DNA from: Hermatobates lingyangjiaoensis
Lineage: Eukaryota; Arthropoda; Insecta; Hemiptera; Hermatobatidae
DNA: 64,000 nt
Direction of reading: 5' to 3'
Assembly (NCBI GenBank): GCA_026182355.1
Contig: JAPFBL010000231.1
Coordinates: 1-64,000 of the forward strand
Positions within the stretch are counted from its first letter, which is position 1. Each line of letters opens with the position of its first letter. Below, piece by piece: positions 50,259 through 62,464 of the stretch. The position numbers were made by a program, and so were the translations under genes. The notes under the pieces were generated by a model. The model searched no databases and was not told where the DNA came from. It saw nothing but the letters and a program-made list of their open reading frames with translations.

Positions 50259-50526
50259 TACTGGCCACCACCACCTCCCAATGAAGAAAGCTCACCATGC
50301 GCTTAATGGCTGTACCACCCGAAAAGCATATGCAAGAGAAAACAACATAACATCAACCCGAGAGATGCTGGTTACAAATACGAAAATAATTAAAAAAGCA
50401 AGTAACTACCATAAACTGAGAATTTTAGAAGCTATACTAATTAAAAAACTGAAACCACTCTTAAGCCAATTAAAAAGTAAAAATAAAACTTGTAAGGAAT
50501 TATCTAATCCGTCCAGGATTTACTGA
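50259..50526 (+). mobile_element. Penelope-like element 3' fragment C (GIY-YIG C terminus)
   Basis: A plus-strand frame reads ENNITSTREMLVTNTKIIKK, then SNYHKLRILEAILIKKLKPL. This is the C-terminal helix of PLE endonuclease domains (N-T-x-I-x-KK, L-x-I-x-EA-x-x-I-x-x-x-x-P). It is joined head-to-head with minus-oriented fragment B near 50256, so the two copies were brought together by inverted insertion or rearrangement. No catalytic GIY or YIG part is left. Confidence 0.55.
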
Positions 50527-51186
50527 AAGCGCCTCAGATAGGTATTATTGTGAATTTACTATTACTTATTTAACTGCTAAGATCCTACAGTCTTAATAAC
50601 TTTGTTTATTATTTTATAATTTGGTTTGAGTACAGAAAAAAACATTGAAGGAGATTGGGTATTCTGAGAGTATGCTCTGAGAAGTGGAAAGGTTCGTTGC
50701 TAGCAATAAGTCTAAATAGGCATGATCACAGTTTAAATCAGTCATTTATTTGAAACGATGGTCCAGTAAGAAAAGAGAACGGTTCCAATTGCGTTTGGTT
50801 CTGTACTTTTTATTTTACTATGAGGATGAAGGATGGGAGGATTTACGTAAGATTTATATATATAAGGGTGGAAATAAAAATTATTTCATGATTAGTACAC
50901 TTTACTTATAGAAAGTAAAAAAAAAAATGAAACCGAATGATTCATCTTGTTGCAATGGTAAAACAAATCATTTATAATTTGTTGTTACACTGACCTTGTT
51001 TAAAGTAGACTATGAATGCTAAGAGATTCATTTTTCTTGTTATATATTCTTGACTTTAACTAATGGGGTGTGCAAGCTTTGTGTTAAACACCCTTAAGAA
51101 AACATTTTTTTTGCGGTCACTCTAAGACAGTTTGCTTGATGTGTGTCACTTGGATTTCATCCAGATACTTTGTAACTGTGAATATC

Positions 51187-51205
51187 AAAAAAAAAAAAAA
51201 AAAAA
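51187..51205. repeat. Poly-A tract (19 A)
   Basis: An A homopolymer. It could be a retroposon tail on the plus strand, but no element could be delimited upstream. Confidence 0.85.
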
Positions 51206-51462
51206 TTGGTTTTTGTAAAAGAAGAATTTTTTAAAAATGTTTGTTTCCGCTTCATATTTCATTTTTACTTTTCACAAGTGCACAGTTCTACAGGAATTGG
51301 TTAAATCAGCGCTATTCAGCAAACGATATGCGACAACTACACGGCTTCGTACAATATAAAATAAGTTTAATATTCATTATTAAAACGATGAGAATTATGA
51401 CGGTTCAAAAGAAAGAAATCGCTGTTCAATCTTACTGTCCGGGATAAGAGCACAGTGAAGTC

Positions 51463-51533
51463 AGGGCGGTCTAGTCGTTAGCCTGCTGGTAATTGGCATC
51501 GGAGATCAGGAGTTCATTGGTCCCCTGACCATG
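51463..51533 (+). repeat. tRNA-derived SINE head or tRNA-like sequence
   Basis: The stretch begins gtcaggg and ends ccctgac, a seven-pair acceptor-like stem. It contains ggtctagtcgttagcctgc, a strong A-box-like segment, and a weak B-box (gagttcattggtcc). The T-arm and anticodon arm do not fold as a proper tRNA, so a SINE head or tRNA relic is more likely than a functional gene. Confidence 0.45.
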
Positions 51534-54500
51534 GACCAGAAGCCTGAATACTACAATAATAGTCAATTTATTGTAGCTTTAAGAATTTTCAATCACAATT
51601 TCTCCTGGTCAGTGTTTTATGGCCAACTTTTTCTTTGATTTATAGAATCAAGGCCTGAATCCGTTCCCAGTTTTTTGAATAGTAACAGTTTGATAAATTA
51701 CTGAAACATTATATTATTTATTAGACAACAAAGATGACTGATTAGAACAACTTTCAAACCGGAACGCTGCCAGAGTAAAAATGTTATTACTTGCTCTATT
51801 ACACTCACGACATAACAAAACTTGATGTGATTGGGGAGGGGACTATAAGTACGATACAAGAAATATGGTAGAAGAAGCTAAGCTAGGAAACTGAAGGCTG
51901 AGGCATTCACTTACAACTCAAAATATTACAGCATCGTAATCCTGCATTTTCCAGCTCGTGCTAGTAACCTCACTATCTTCTCTTGCACAACAAAGTCTTA
52001 AATACTAAGACGAAACTCCAAGATATAAACATACCACTTGTCACTTTTGATGAAAGAAAGATAAAAAGTTAACTGAAAAAGCCATATAAGTTATACTTTA
52101 GCTAAGGTCACAAACGGAATGTTCTGCTCTAAGAGTTCTTTACTAGAACCTAGGTTTTATCACACGCCTACACTTTCGCTCTAGACAGCTGTGATAATAC
52201 TGATTATCTCATATGAATCAGTAGTGTGGTATCGAAAGGTTAATTAAAAAAAATACTAAGCTATCTTCAAAGACAAGTCTGTCTAGTATAACAGAAGCGT
52301 AGAGCACCTGCCTTGTATCCAGCAGAGAAAACATATTAATCCTCATCTTTAAGCATTTTTTATCAGGAAAGAGGCCATCTACAGTCTAGTGAGACTGTTT
52401 GGAAATGCAAATGTCTCTATAGGAGAAAAATTGTTCAACATTAAAATAGAAGCAAACATTAATAGATTGACTTAGATGTTGAAAGATAGTTGCAGATGTG
52501 TCCACAAAAGAAAGTTTGATAGTGGGCTACAAAGTGATCATCAATGATAGCCTGGATTGTAACCATCCTAATTTCCAGAAAGGTGCTCTTGCCTGGTAAC
52601 TTGATGGTCAAAAAACAAAAGCGAAGTGGTATTGTAGCACAAATTTCAGCATTTCTAAAGCTCTGACCATGACCTCCAGGCCAAATGCTTACAATGAAGA
52701 TTTGCATTTAACCTATTCGAAAAACATTCCCATAACAGTCTTTGATACACCTTTTCTAAGACAATCAGGCTGACTGAAGGGTTTGAGATTCATGATTGTT
52801 AATTCAAATCTGTACGAAGAATGCAGACTATGTCTGGAATCATACAACAAATCGTATGTGAATGTGAGGCAATTGCCGGTAAGAGGTTAATAATTTCTGG
52901 TAAAACATTACTAAAACTAATATATATGCGAGATACTTGTCTTAGAACAACTATGAAGTTGAATATGAACTCAAAATCTAACGGTGATTTTAGAAACGAC
53001 AAAGAGAAGGCAATAGGATAGAAATGGCAGTGGTGACGAGGAACAATCTCGGTACCAGAATCACGTTTTCTATCACTAAACACTAAACAACCTTGCTTCA
53101 TAAAAAAAATGAAACATTTTTAACCATGGGAATCCATGAATAATGGATTAATCCATTTCTAAACTCCAGATGATTCCATAACATTTACAAAGTTATTTGT
53201 AAAAGAAGTTGAAACACAACAAAAACAGTCAACCATTAAATTAAACTAATTAAAAAAGAATAACTGAGTAAACTACAAATCTTTGTGGGCCTCATTTTTT
53301 CTCAGGGTACTGCTTGTGAATACTGTTATCATCCAACTAGTTCATGGATTTAAATGAGTGCTAAGTTATCAACTTTATTAATTCCTGTGATCTTTGTTTA
53401 GAGTTCACAGCAAATTCTTGCTGCCAATGCCAACACACCATGCGATGTCAGCACACAGTATACTTGGTAATGGTTCAATTCTATCATCCATCAATCTATC
53501 AATCTATCAATCTTGGTACTTCCTCCATCACTCACAAGCTCGCTCACGAAGCATTCATCTCACTCACTCCATTCATTTAACTGTGACTCACACATGTACA
53601 ACACATGCGCACACTCTATCTCTCTCCTTAGTCATACACACATACACTCAAATTTGTTCAAAGACTGAAACTTTGTATTAACCATTTTAGTTGACACAGT
53701 AATTTTAGCAATGATTCCGTTTTATAAAATCAGGTGAATAGAAGTTGATATTAATTGTTTGTATCATATGAAACTTTCACAAACTGATTGAATTGTACAG
53801 CCGGAAGCTACTGACTCTTCCACCTGCAATGGCAGTACCAAAAGAGTATTACCTAGTAATAAAAAGACGTTAACAGAAAAAGGCAAACAGGTGTGGAAGG
53901 GGATTTTAATGAATTTAATTAGACGGGATTACTGACGAGAGAGGCAAGCGCAGAGGCAGGGTATATTTAGAGGAAGGTGGGTGCTTGCCGCACAGAACAC
54001 CACCCGCACATTTGTCACGCTGACTCTTGAATCAGCGGCCTCCCCGTGCCGCCTGCCTTTAAATACACCCCGCGTCACCAACACCAACTCGCTTTTAATT
54101 TACTACCCAATCATATTGCAACAGAAATATGTTTCCCTACAACTATCTAACAAGTACCCCACCTAGTTATTACGTGCCTTCTATATAGCATTTCGTTATC
54201 TCTCAGCTGACCACAAAGTTTATAACAAGCAAACCATTGCATTTACTTGTTAATTAAATAATTATATTAGAAGTTACGCACATTCCTGCTATACACTGAA
54301 TGTTTTACAACCTATTTCAGTTGGGAAGGAAGAAACAAAGGAATACTGGGGCTTAACAACACACCTTAGAGATGCCGCTCTGATCTATCTTATCTGGCCT
54401 TCACACCCCTAGTCAGTATTGTCTGCTATCACTCTCTGGTCGACTAATCTGGATATCAATCTTCGGTCAGAAAGCAACAACCAAATAAGAACAAAAAAAG

Positions 54501-55017
54501 AAGAAAACAAAAAAAATAACAAGAAATAGAGAATTAATTATATTTCAAAAAAACGCAAAATTAAAATTACGAGAAATACACATCCAATATCACATACCAC
54601 AAATTTCCATGTAAAAGTGAAGAACTTATAGAAATCATGAAAAATAAAATCTATTAACTACTTCAGAAATTTAACATACGTATTTTTGCCTATGTAGGCC
54701 AGTTTTAATAAAAACCAACAATTCAGTTAAACATACTGTTTAAAATGTTATATATTTCCAGTAAATTATCGTCTTTGTGAGAATGTAGTCGAGGAAAATA
54801 CTCTGTAGTGAAGAAGGTCCACAAATACGGCAAGGAAGTCTGCTTAATGATAACTGACCTTCTTGGCGATTCATCTCTGCATTTATTATCTGTTTCAAAC
54901 GGAAATAATTGACCCGAATCAATGTTTGAAGTACTTCTTGTTCTACAAATTTTCTGAAGTGTCTAAGTCAAATGTCAATGAAAAGATAATTTGCCCTATT
55001 TAGGATGGGGCCAGAAA

Positions 55018-56466
55018 TGTCATTGCTTCGACCACAAAAGCTCTGTTACCGATTTTCGATTTGTGAACTGGCAGCTGAGATCGTTATTAGCAGTCACCGC
55101 GTCATCATCATCATCATCGTAATGTATGGTATGATCATATCCAACTGGGATATTATAACAGCATCATAATTTACATTTCTGTTAACGAATAACAACTGAG
55201 CGGGTAAACAAACTTGAATATGAACGGAGTAACCTAAATTTCTTCACTATACCTGTTCCAAAATCTATTTGGTTGAGACAAGAGGTTTTTATGAAAAACG
55301 GCTTTATTGTATTTTATTTAACGAAACGTTGAGAATATTTTCTGACCAGTAAGCAGATATCTTTAATTTAGGAAATTCTGTTCATTTACGAATTTTTTTT
55401 AAGTGATCTCTTTCAAGATTTTCTATTAGATTTATCAGAACAAAAAAAACCTGAAACTTAGATAATCCCAAGGACACTGTGACAGTCGAAGTTTTGCAAT
55501 TGAGTTATAATAAATTAGTAACAAATTGTAAACTTTGGCAGCAAATGCCCATTCAATTAATTCTCACAATGACAACCCAAAATTTTTCACATTAAACACT
55601 TATTTATACATGCTTCTGATTAACTTCATTTTCTCTCTGCTTATGAGGATCAAATCATAAAGACATAATTAATTAAGACATAAGACATAACAGGCTTGGT
55701 TATTAAATTGTCAATGATAAAGAAATTAACGGGCGACGAATAAGTTGTAAAAAAAAATCGGCTAAGAAATGTAGGTGAAGTATAAAAAATTTGCTTACTT
55801 CTGGTAATGCACACGACTGTAAGAGAATACTATTATTGAGTTGTTGAACTTATGAAACTATATACGACTTTCATTCGAAGTTATCGCTAAGTGGAATGAG
55901 AAAACTGGGAAAGCTTTTTAAAAATAGAACTAGCTCACTGGAATTTAGATGGTAGATATTGAAGAATTTCAATAGAAATGTTTATGAAAGAACTGATAAA
56001 GATCAAAAGTTGGCAATAGATTGAGCGCGAGCTGGCAGTTAGGGCCGAGGCAGGTTTATGCGAGAGAATTAAGACAATCTCGGTTATTCTTAGACCTCTC
56101 TAGAAGGTGCATGCCTACCTCCGACTTGATCGGACTGCTTCAAGCCGACAGGAGGTCTTCCAACACTAGAGTACTCTGACAGTGGTATCTCAGTCAAAAA
56201 ATAATAGTCACTGAACATCTTAGTACTTATAACCTAATAAACTTATAAATATGATACGTTTATGACCTATATACGACTTTCATTCAAAGTTATCGCTCAG
56301 TGGATTAGAGAATTGAGAAAGTATTTTAAAAAAGAACTAACCCATTGGAATTTGTATGATAGATATCAAAGAATTTCAGTAGAAATTGCCTTGCTTCGCC
56401 CACTAAAGCTGCGTTACCGATTTTTGACTTCTGAAGTGGTAACTGAGATCGTTGGTTAGCAGTCAG
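55018..56466. repeat. Dispersed repeat pieces A and B
   Basis: Segment A (tatacgactttcattc through rtagaaatk) occurs at about 55861-55982 and 56268-56388. Segment B (ttcgmccac through gagatcgttnttagcagtca) occurs at about 55018-55108 and 56389-56466. At 56268-56466 A and B are adjacent, probably the original order. Copies are about 80-85% alike. The open frame across 56262-56459 is not gene-like. A (CAT)n run lies at 55103-55118. Confidence 0.7.
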
Positions 56467-56816
56467 TCTCATGATTTAGACTTCTCTTGACGAACAACTG
56501 AATTTGTACACTAACTGGTAAAATAGAGGCAGAAGTGCAACTCCCTACCCCTATAGGCAGTTCTACTCCTCATACATGTCGTTCAGCCAACTTCCACTAT
56601 ATCATTCCCTTTTATTTTTTTTAACTTATTTTTGTTCTTCTTTACCTGGGCCTCTAATCAACAACAAACCTGATGGTACGGCCCATCATTAAACCTGAGA
56701 GTTTAATGCAAATGCCCATAAAGTGCTATCGTATTCCAAGTCCATAGGCAGGTCCACTTCACTGTGCTCGTGGCTGGCGCAGAACGTTTACGGTTGTGGT
56801 GAATGACCACAATTTG

Positions 56817-57150
56817 AATTTAGAACTCCTTTACTGGGATTTAAAGTACCTTTTGTGTGATGAACCTGTACAAACTAATGAAAAAGTTTTCTCTCTCAAT
56901 TAAATTTAGTCTGCATAGTATCAATGTTTACATCAAAAACTAAAATAATAGTAATTCATATGATAAAAGAAATAAAAGTCAAAAAAGAGTGATATAAAAT
57001 TATTAGAAATGAATAGTAAATATAATTTTATATTTCCGACTCGTCCCATTCTTGCTGAACACCGTGAGTCCTTATCAAGGTAAGGTAAGAGTAATTAAGC
57101 CTCTATGTTAAAAAATTTTTATGTAACTTTCTCATTGAGGGTAATAAAGG
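56817..57150. repeat. Left arm of a long inverted repeat (about 335 bp)
   Basis: Its reverse complement is at 61100-61411, about 85% alike by eye. Long blocks are shared, for example aacaccgtgagtccttat against ataaggactcacggtgt. The outer end reads aatttagaactccttta. About 4 kb lies between the arms and includes a dead hAT transposase. Confidence 0.85.
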
Positions 57151-57159
57151 ATACACACA

Positions 57160-59400
57160 CAATTTCTTTTAAATCGACTATGTTTTTTTCATTATCGGCG
57201 TGAAATTTTTAACACCTTAGAAGATTACGTATTAATTTCAGAAGAATAGGATGTAAGATCACTGCGTGAGTATATATGAAGAACTGAAGTCCAAACACTC
57301 ACTGATCCGTAATGTTGATTATGCATATTAGATTCTTTAAAGACATTTTTCCCTCAGTAAATCCAACAGTGTGACATTGCTCATTTCTCTAAATACGGGC
57401 CAAATACCGAGTAGATGTGTTTGAAGTGGAAAATGGACTAGATGAGAACATTCAATAACTGCAGTAAATTTAATGGAAGAATTAATTCACTCATTACCAT
57501 TACTTCAATGAGGTACGTGTTGATGACTAAAGGAAGTATGACATTAAACATTGTTCTTAAATTATTCAAAAATTTTTGATTGGATATTTTCAATTCAATA
57601 AACAACATTTAATGTAAATTCAGATTAGTTTTTGTTGAGAAGTACAGATCAAATCTTTTTGAAGTTCTTTTGTGTAGTGCAGTAGTCGTCAAACCATATT
57701 CCAAGCCGTAATAGAGCATTCCTTTGCTTACCTTGACAGAGGCTTTACAACTCATGACAAAGTAATGACTCTTTAGTAAGGTATGAGCTTTATGTTAGTT
57801 ATCTCCTTTTATTGCTGGTTATATTATGCAGTTAAATTAGACTTGACTTCACTTTCAAGATCTAAGTATTACAAAGTATAAATCTAATATACAAATACCA
57901 CTTGGCTCAGGTAATAGGCTTCATTATACTCATAAAAAACTAAGAAGAATTGAATGAGTTCACACTTACATACTGTTAAAAAAAAAAGAATAAATTAGTT
58001 TTAATATTCTTGAAAATTCTTCACGTTTTTCAAGAGATCTAGTTGCTTGAGAAACATCCTAATAATTTATATTTTTCTTCATTTTGAAATATAAATTAAC
58101 GCCTAAAATCAGAAAAATATTACGGAAATATTCGGAAGTAATTGATAACAATTACTTAACCCATAACATTTGGTAACTGAAAACTGAAATTCATAAAATT
58201 AAAAGATTTTTACGATTTTATTGTTGACGGTTTCTTTGTAAGTATATTTCAATCTTGCTATAGGATTAAACGTTCAGGAGTTTAGTCCTGCTTAATTTAT
58301 AAATTATAACTTTTCAGAAAATAAAGATACGTTTTACATAAGTAGGAGTTTAATTGTTTACTTTACTCCAAGTGAAGTACACGGATCATGGAACAATTCA
58401 ATTTCGAGATTTTAACAGATTTTTGCATGCTTTGAAGTCCCCACAGTCCTTTTATGACGTTTTTCGATGGTGTATGTGTGTGTGTTTCCCCACAAAAATC
58501 CAGGAAGTCAAAAATTTTTGATGGATCAAATAAATATTTTACACAAAAGTGGATCTCATAGTGTTGATGAGCCACATTGTTTAGGAACAAATGCATGACG
58601 AGAGTAACTTTTTTGGCAAATTGTGTTTTTAGAAATTTTTTCTCCTAAACTACTAACTCTGGAAGCATTGGTTTAGAGGGGCCTCTTATAGAGGGTCTTC
58701 TTCTTTTTAAATTAATTATACTAGAATTAGGAGACATGCGGTTCAGAATAAAATTCATACTACTATACAAAATCCTTAAAACTAAATCTATAAATGCTAT
58801 AGAATCGCCCGACATTAGCTAATGATATTAGCATAGGGAATTAATTTGAGTTTTTCTCATACATTTCAAAAATTTATTTCTATTTTTTCTAAATTTCATT
58901 AGAAACGATTGGAGACCAAACAAGGATACAGGCTTCTAAATTGGACCTTACTAAAGATGTATATAATTCCTTGAGAAGAGTAAATTCCTTGTTTGCGAGC
59001 GCTAAATTTTATGAAGGAATTAAAAATTACACTTTATCTCTTATCTCAAATATCCTGGTAAAATTGAAACTATTAATATCACAAGCATACTCTATTGAAT
59101 ATAAGACAAACAAGAACTGATCACTTTACATTTACCCATGTTCTTTTCTAATAGGTTTACATTGTTTAGTGTTAGCTGCTGATGGTGTGAGGATTGTCTT
59201 CAGTGAAATCGTATAAGTGTATATGACCATCTTCAGTTTGGTGTTCTTTTACTTCAATATCGTTGTATATATTAACCTGGTTACACACATGGTGGTTTTC
59301 ATTTTTCCACCCTCAGATATTCAAGTCAAGTAAGGACAGAAAGTTCTCGGAAGAGTATCTTCAGTGGAGGCTTACTTTGAGTCAAAAAAATAATGTAGAT
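57160..59400. other. Region between the left inverted-repeat arm and the hAT remnant; nothing recognised
   Basis: No conserved frame or structural RNA was seen. Stop-rich short frames only. Confidence 0.5.
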
Positions 59401-59414
59401 CTAGATTACTCACA

Positions 59415-61010
59415 GTGTGTTATCTGATAAATAATTTACTGACGCCTTTAAAATTACAACTTCACCTGACTAAATGCCACCCTGAATATGCTAAGAAGAA
59501 AATGGAGTTTTTAAAGTGGATGAACTGAAGAGGCAAATACTTTATGCGACTGGTAGCTTCCAAGAGAAGAGAGGGGACATTGGGGAAATATCATACAGAG
59601 TTGCATATTTAGTAGTACGGAAGAAAAAAACCACACACAATTAATCTTACGTTGTATAAAAGAAATAATTACACTGGTTCTTGAACTACAAGAACTAAGT
59701 GATGCATCTCTTTCAAATAATACCATCTAGTGAAGAATCAGAGACATACCAGGTGATGAGAAAGATCAAATTATTGAAGGGATAAAAGTATCTCCAATTC
59801 TTGCTATAGATGGTCGATGAATCTACTAGCAATGACGTGCCAGCTGTGGTATACTGCCAGTATGTGTTCAAATGCATTATCAAGGAGGAACTGTTTGCTG
59901 TTAAACCTTGAAACGTCCAGTTTCATCACTGATGTGATGAAAGCTGTGTTATAGTTTTTTAACAAGCATGGTTTGAGCTGGAATAATCTTATTGGAATCA
60001 CAAGTGAAGGAGCTCCTATCATGCTTGAGCAAGGTCGACTTTCCCAACAAAAGTAAAATCCAAAAAACCAAATGCATTTGGTGTACACTGCATCATTCCT
60101 CGAGAGGCTTTGGCTTCTAAATCGCATCCTACTGGGCTTTTCAAATGTTTCAATGGTGTTGTAAACGTCGTGAACTATATGAAAAACTCTGCTCTCAACA
60201 CGAGACTGTTCTAGAAACATCATCATGGCATGGAATCAGAACATAATTCCTTACTCTTTTATACATCCTTCAGGTGGCTGTCTACACGGAAATTTTTGTC
60301 CCGCAGCCTCACTATTTACCAGGAAATTGAAATGTTTCTTGCTATACAGAAAAAATGTGACCTGTTGGAAATATTTACATCAAATACTCTGAGCTCCGCT
60401 TGATTATCTTGTAGATAAATTTGAAATCTTCAACCAGCTGAACTTAAGACTTTAAGGAAAGCATTCAAACTTGCTCCGCCACTGTAACTCAACACACGCA
60501 CTTTTGGATAAATGGGAGTTGTATAAGAAGAGAGTGAGTGTAGGAAGATGTAAGATGTTTCCTCCATTGAATGATGTTCTTGCTGATGGTCTGCTTTCAA
60601 GCACCTTGTCGTAGAAAGTCACTGATTACTTGTGTCAGCTAAATAATGAATTTCGCCCTTACTTCCGTAACTTAAACCCTCAGTATCCTTTAAAAAAATC
60701 CGTTTTTATGTAAGGTTGGTGATATAGAAGACGCACGAGAAGATTTCATTGAATTTATCCACAATTCAACAGCCAAGAATGTGCTCCAGTAAAATTCCAT
60801 GTCTAGCTTCTGGTGTTGAATGATGGAATCATATCCAAAAATAAGTGACTTGGCAGTTCCAGTTCTCTTAGCGTTTGCTTCAACTTAGCAGTGCAAAAGT
60901 AGGATTCTTCATTACTTTTAGTAAAAATAAAATCTATCAACAAACTGTCAGTCTAAGATGACTTGAGTTGTGCAATGGCTGCCACTTACCAAGGCTTCAT
61001 GATCTGGTTG
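59415..61010 (+). pseudogene. Dead ZBED5-like hAT transposase
   Basis: Reading across many stops and frame changes, the order of a ZBED5/GTF2IRD2-type hAT transposase can be followed. First comes a BED-finger end with HLTKCHPEYAKKKMEFLK near 59460, then SYRVAYLV near 59590. Next come DES-like and NDVPAVVYCQYVF segments near 59830, then a CIIPREALASKS segment near 60095 and VNYMKNSALNTRLF near 60165. RWLSTRKFLSRS near 60275 follows, then LRL-GKHSNLL near 60450 and LDKWELYKKRVSVGRCKMFP near 60505. Last is the C-terminal dimerisation part (YPKISDLAVPVLLAFAST) near 60830-60900. It cannot make a protein. A minus-strand frame of 140 codons at 59804-60226 is only its antisense shadow. Inverted repeats at 56817-57150 and 61100-61411 bracket it. 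Confidence 0.85.
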
Positions 61011-61099
61011 GAACCAAATTGAAACAAACAACTGTTCTCACAGAACAGAGAATATTTTGGAAAAATGTAATTTCCAAATGTAGAAATCATAGAATTTAA

Positions 61100-61411
61100 C
61101 CTTTATCACTCCCAATAAGAAAGTCACATAAAAAATATTTAACATAGGGGCTTAATTACTCTTACCTTAATAAGGACTCACGGTGTCCAGCAAGACTGGG
61201 ATGAGCCAGTCATTATTCATTTCTAGTAATTATGTATCACTCGGTTTTGATTTTTATTTCTATTATCATATAAATTACTATTATTCTTTTTTTTATGTAA
61301 ACTTTGATACAATCTAGAATTAATTTAATTAAGTGAGAAACCTTTTGATTAGTTCGTACAGGTTTATCACACAAAAGGTATTTTAAATCCCAATAAAGGA
61401 GCTCTAAATTT
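61100..61411. repeat. Right arm of the long inverted repeat (about 312 bp)
   Basis: This is the reverse-complement partner of 56817-57150. It starts about 90 bp after the last recognisable hAT residues. The ends do not look like the usual CAG-starting hAT termini. Confidence 0.85.
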
Positions 61412-61559
61412 AAAAAAAATTATTAGGTGTGGGAGAGGGTGGGAAAGGGCTAATTTTTATTCGGTAATGAGCACTTGTTATAAATTTTAGTTGTAACTAA
61501 GTAAAAACTTAAAGCAGAATAAAAAAGGTGTTGTATTATCGAAATGAAATTGATATATT

Positions 61560-61745
61560 TTGGGAAGATTGATTGGGATGAGTGCGAGTTGATGAGGAGA
61601 GAGATGTTATTCACCCAAGCTGGTCGGGAAGGTGAGACAGTGGGGCAGGTCGGGGCAGTGATGTCGCATACTTGGCACCAGCTGCACGCTGCCCTCGCAG
61701 CCCCCTGCTTTCAACTTGTCGTCACGGCTTCCATTAAACCCTAAA
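61560..61745. other. GC-rich island of unknown nature
   Basis: Around 61600-61735 the base composition is much richer in G and C than its surroundings, with a 66-codon plus-strand frame (61544-61744) that has no recognised relative. A second such island is at 53930-54085, containing the hairpin gctgactcttgaatcagc. Either could be an unrecognised exon, a regulatory element or a transposon piece. Confidence 0.35.
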
Positions 61746-62464
61746 TAGGCTGCTGATATTCAAAGACAATCCCTTCAAGTAATATCCTTCTTACTAGACT
61801 ATCATTCAATCAATCATTTAACTCGGTAGCTTCTCGGTAGTCATGTCTGGCTATGATGTCTTGCCACGTTAATATTATTTTATTTTCCAGTTTAAGATCT
61901 GATAATGTTTAATTTATTTCATTAGTCATATTAACAGCACTAAGTTAATTAATAAGAATAATTTTCAATACCCACAGTTATAGGCTTTCATCTTTAGTGC
62001 TCTTCAAGAGGCGAAAAGATTAGCTCATTCTGTATATGGTGCCCACTTGAATTATGGTTGAACCACATTACCCGATATTCTGTAGCCTTCAAAAATTATT
62101 CCTTTTAAAATTATCAATAAGTCCTTTAAAATTAATAATTATTAAATTAATTTGTATGGATTAATTATTATTAATTATTAATTGATTAAATTATTAAATC
62201 TTCTTAAAATTAATTAATAAAATTAATAAATTATTTATAAAATAATTAAAAATCAATTTGTGAAACTTTGTCAAGTTGGATTCACGTTTGGTGAATCTCA
62301 GTTCCATCAACCACAAAGAAAATGTAACCATTCCTAGAACACAATATTCGAAGAGACTATAGATTGAACTTAATGGTTAAAATACAATTTGAAATGTATT
62401 GGTTCAGAAAATATCAGTTATAACCCATAAAATTATTTAACCAATTTAGTACCATATGGTTAAG

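Noticed and set aside
51463..51533. Functional tRNA gene
   Set aside because: It has a good acceptor-like stem and A-box, but the T-arm and anticodon arm do not fold correctly, so it is listed as a SINE head or relic.
52821..53021. Open frames on both strands around 52.8-53.1 kb
   Set aside because: Neither translation resembles a known family, and no splice sites or repeats support them.
54740..54922. Possible upstream TAB exon on the minus strand
   Set aside because: There is an acceptor-like atgcag, but no pyrimidine tract, no donor and no TAB-like peptide in any frame.
59804..60226. 140-codon minus-strand open frame
   Set aside because: It is antisense to the recognisable hAT transposase remnant on the plus strand.
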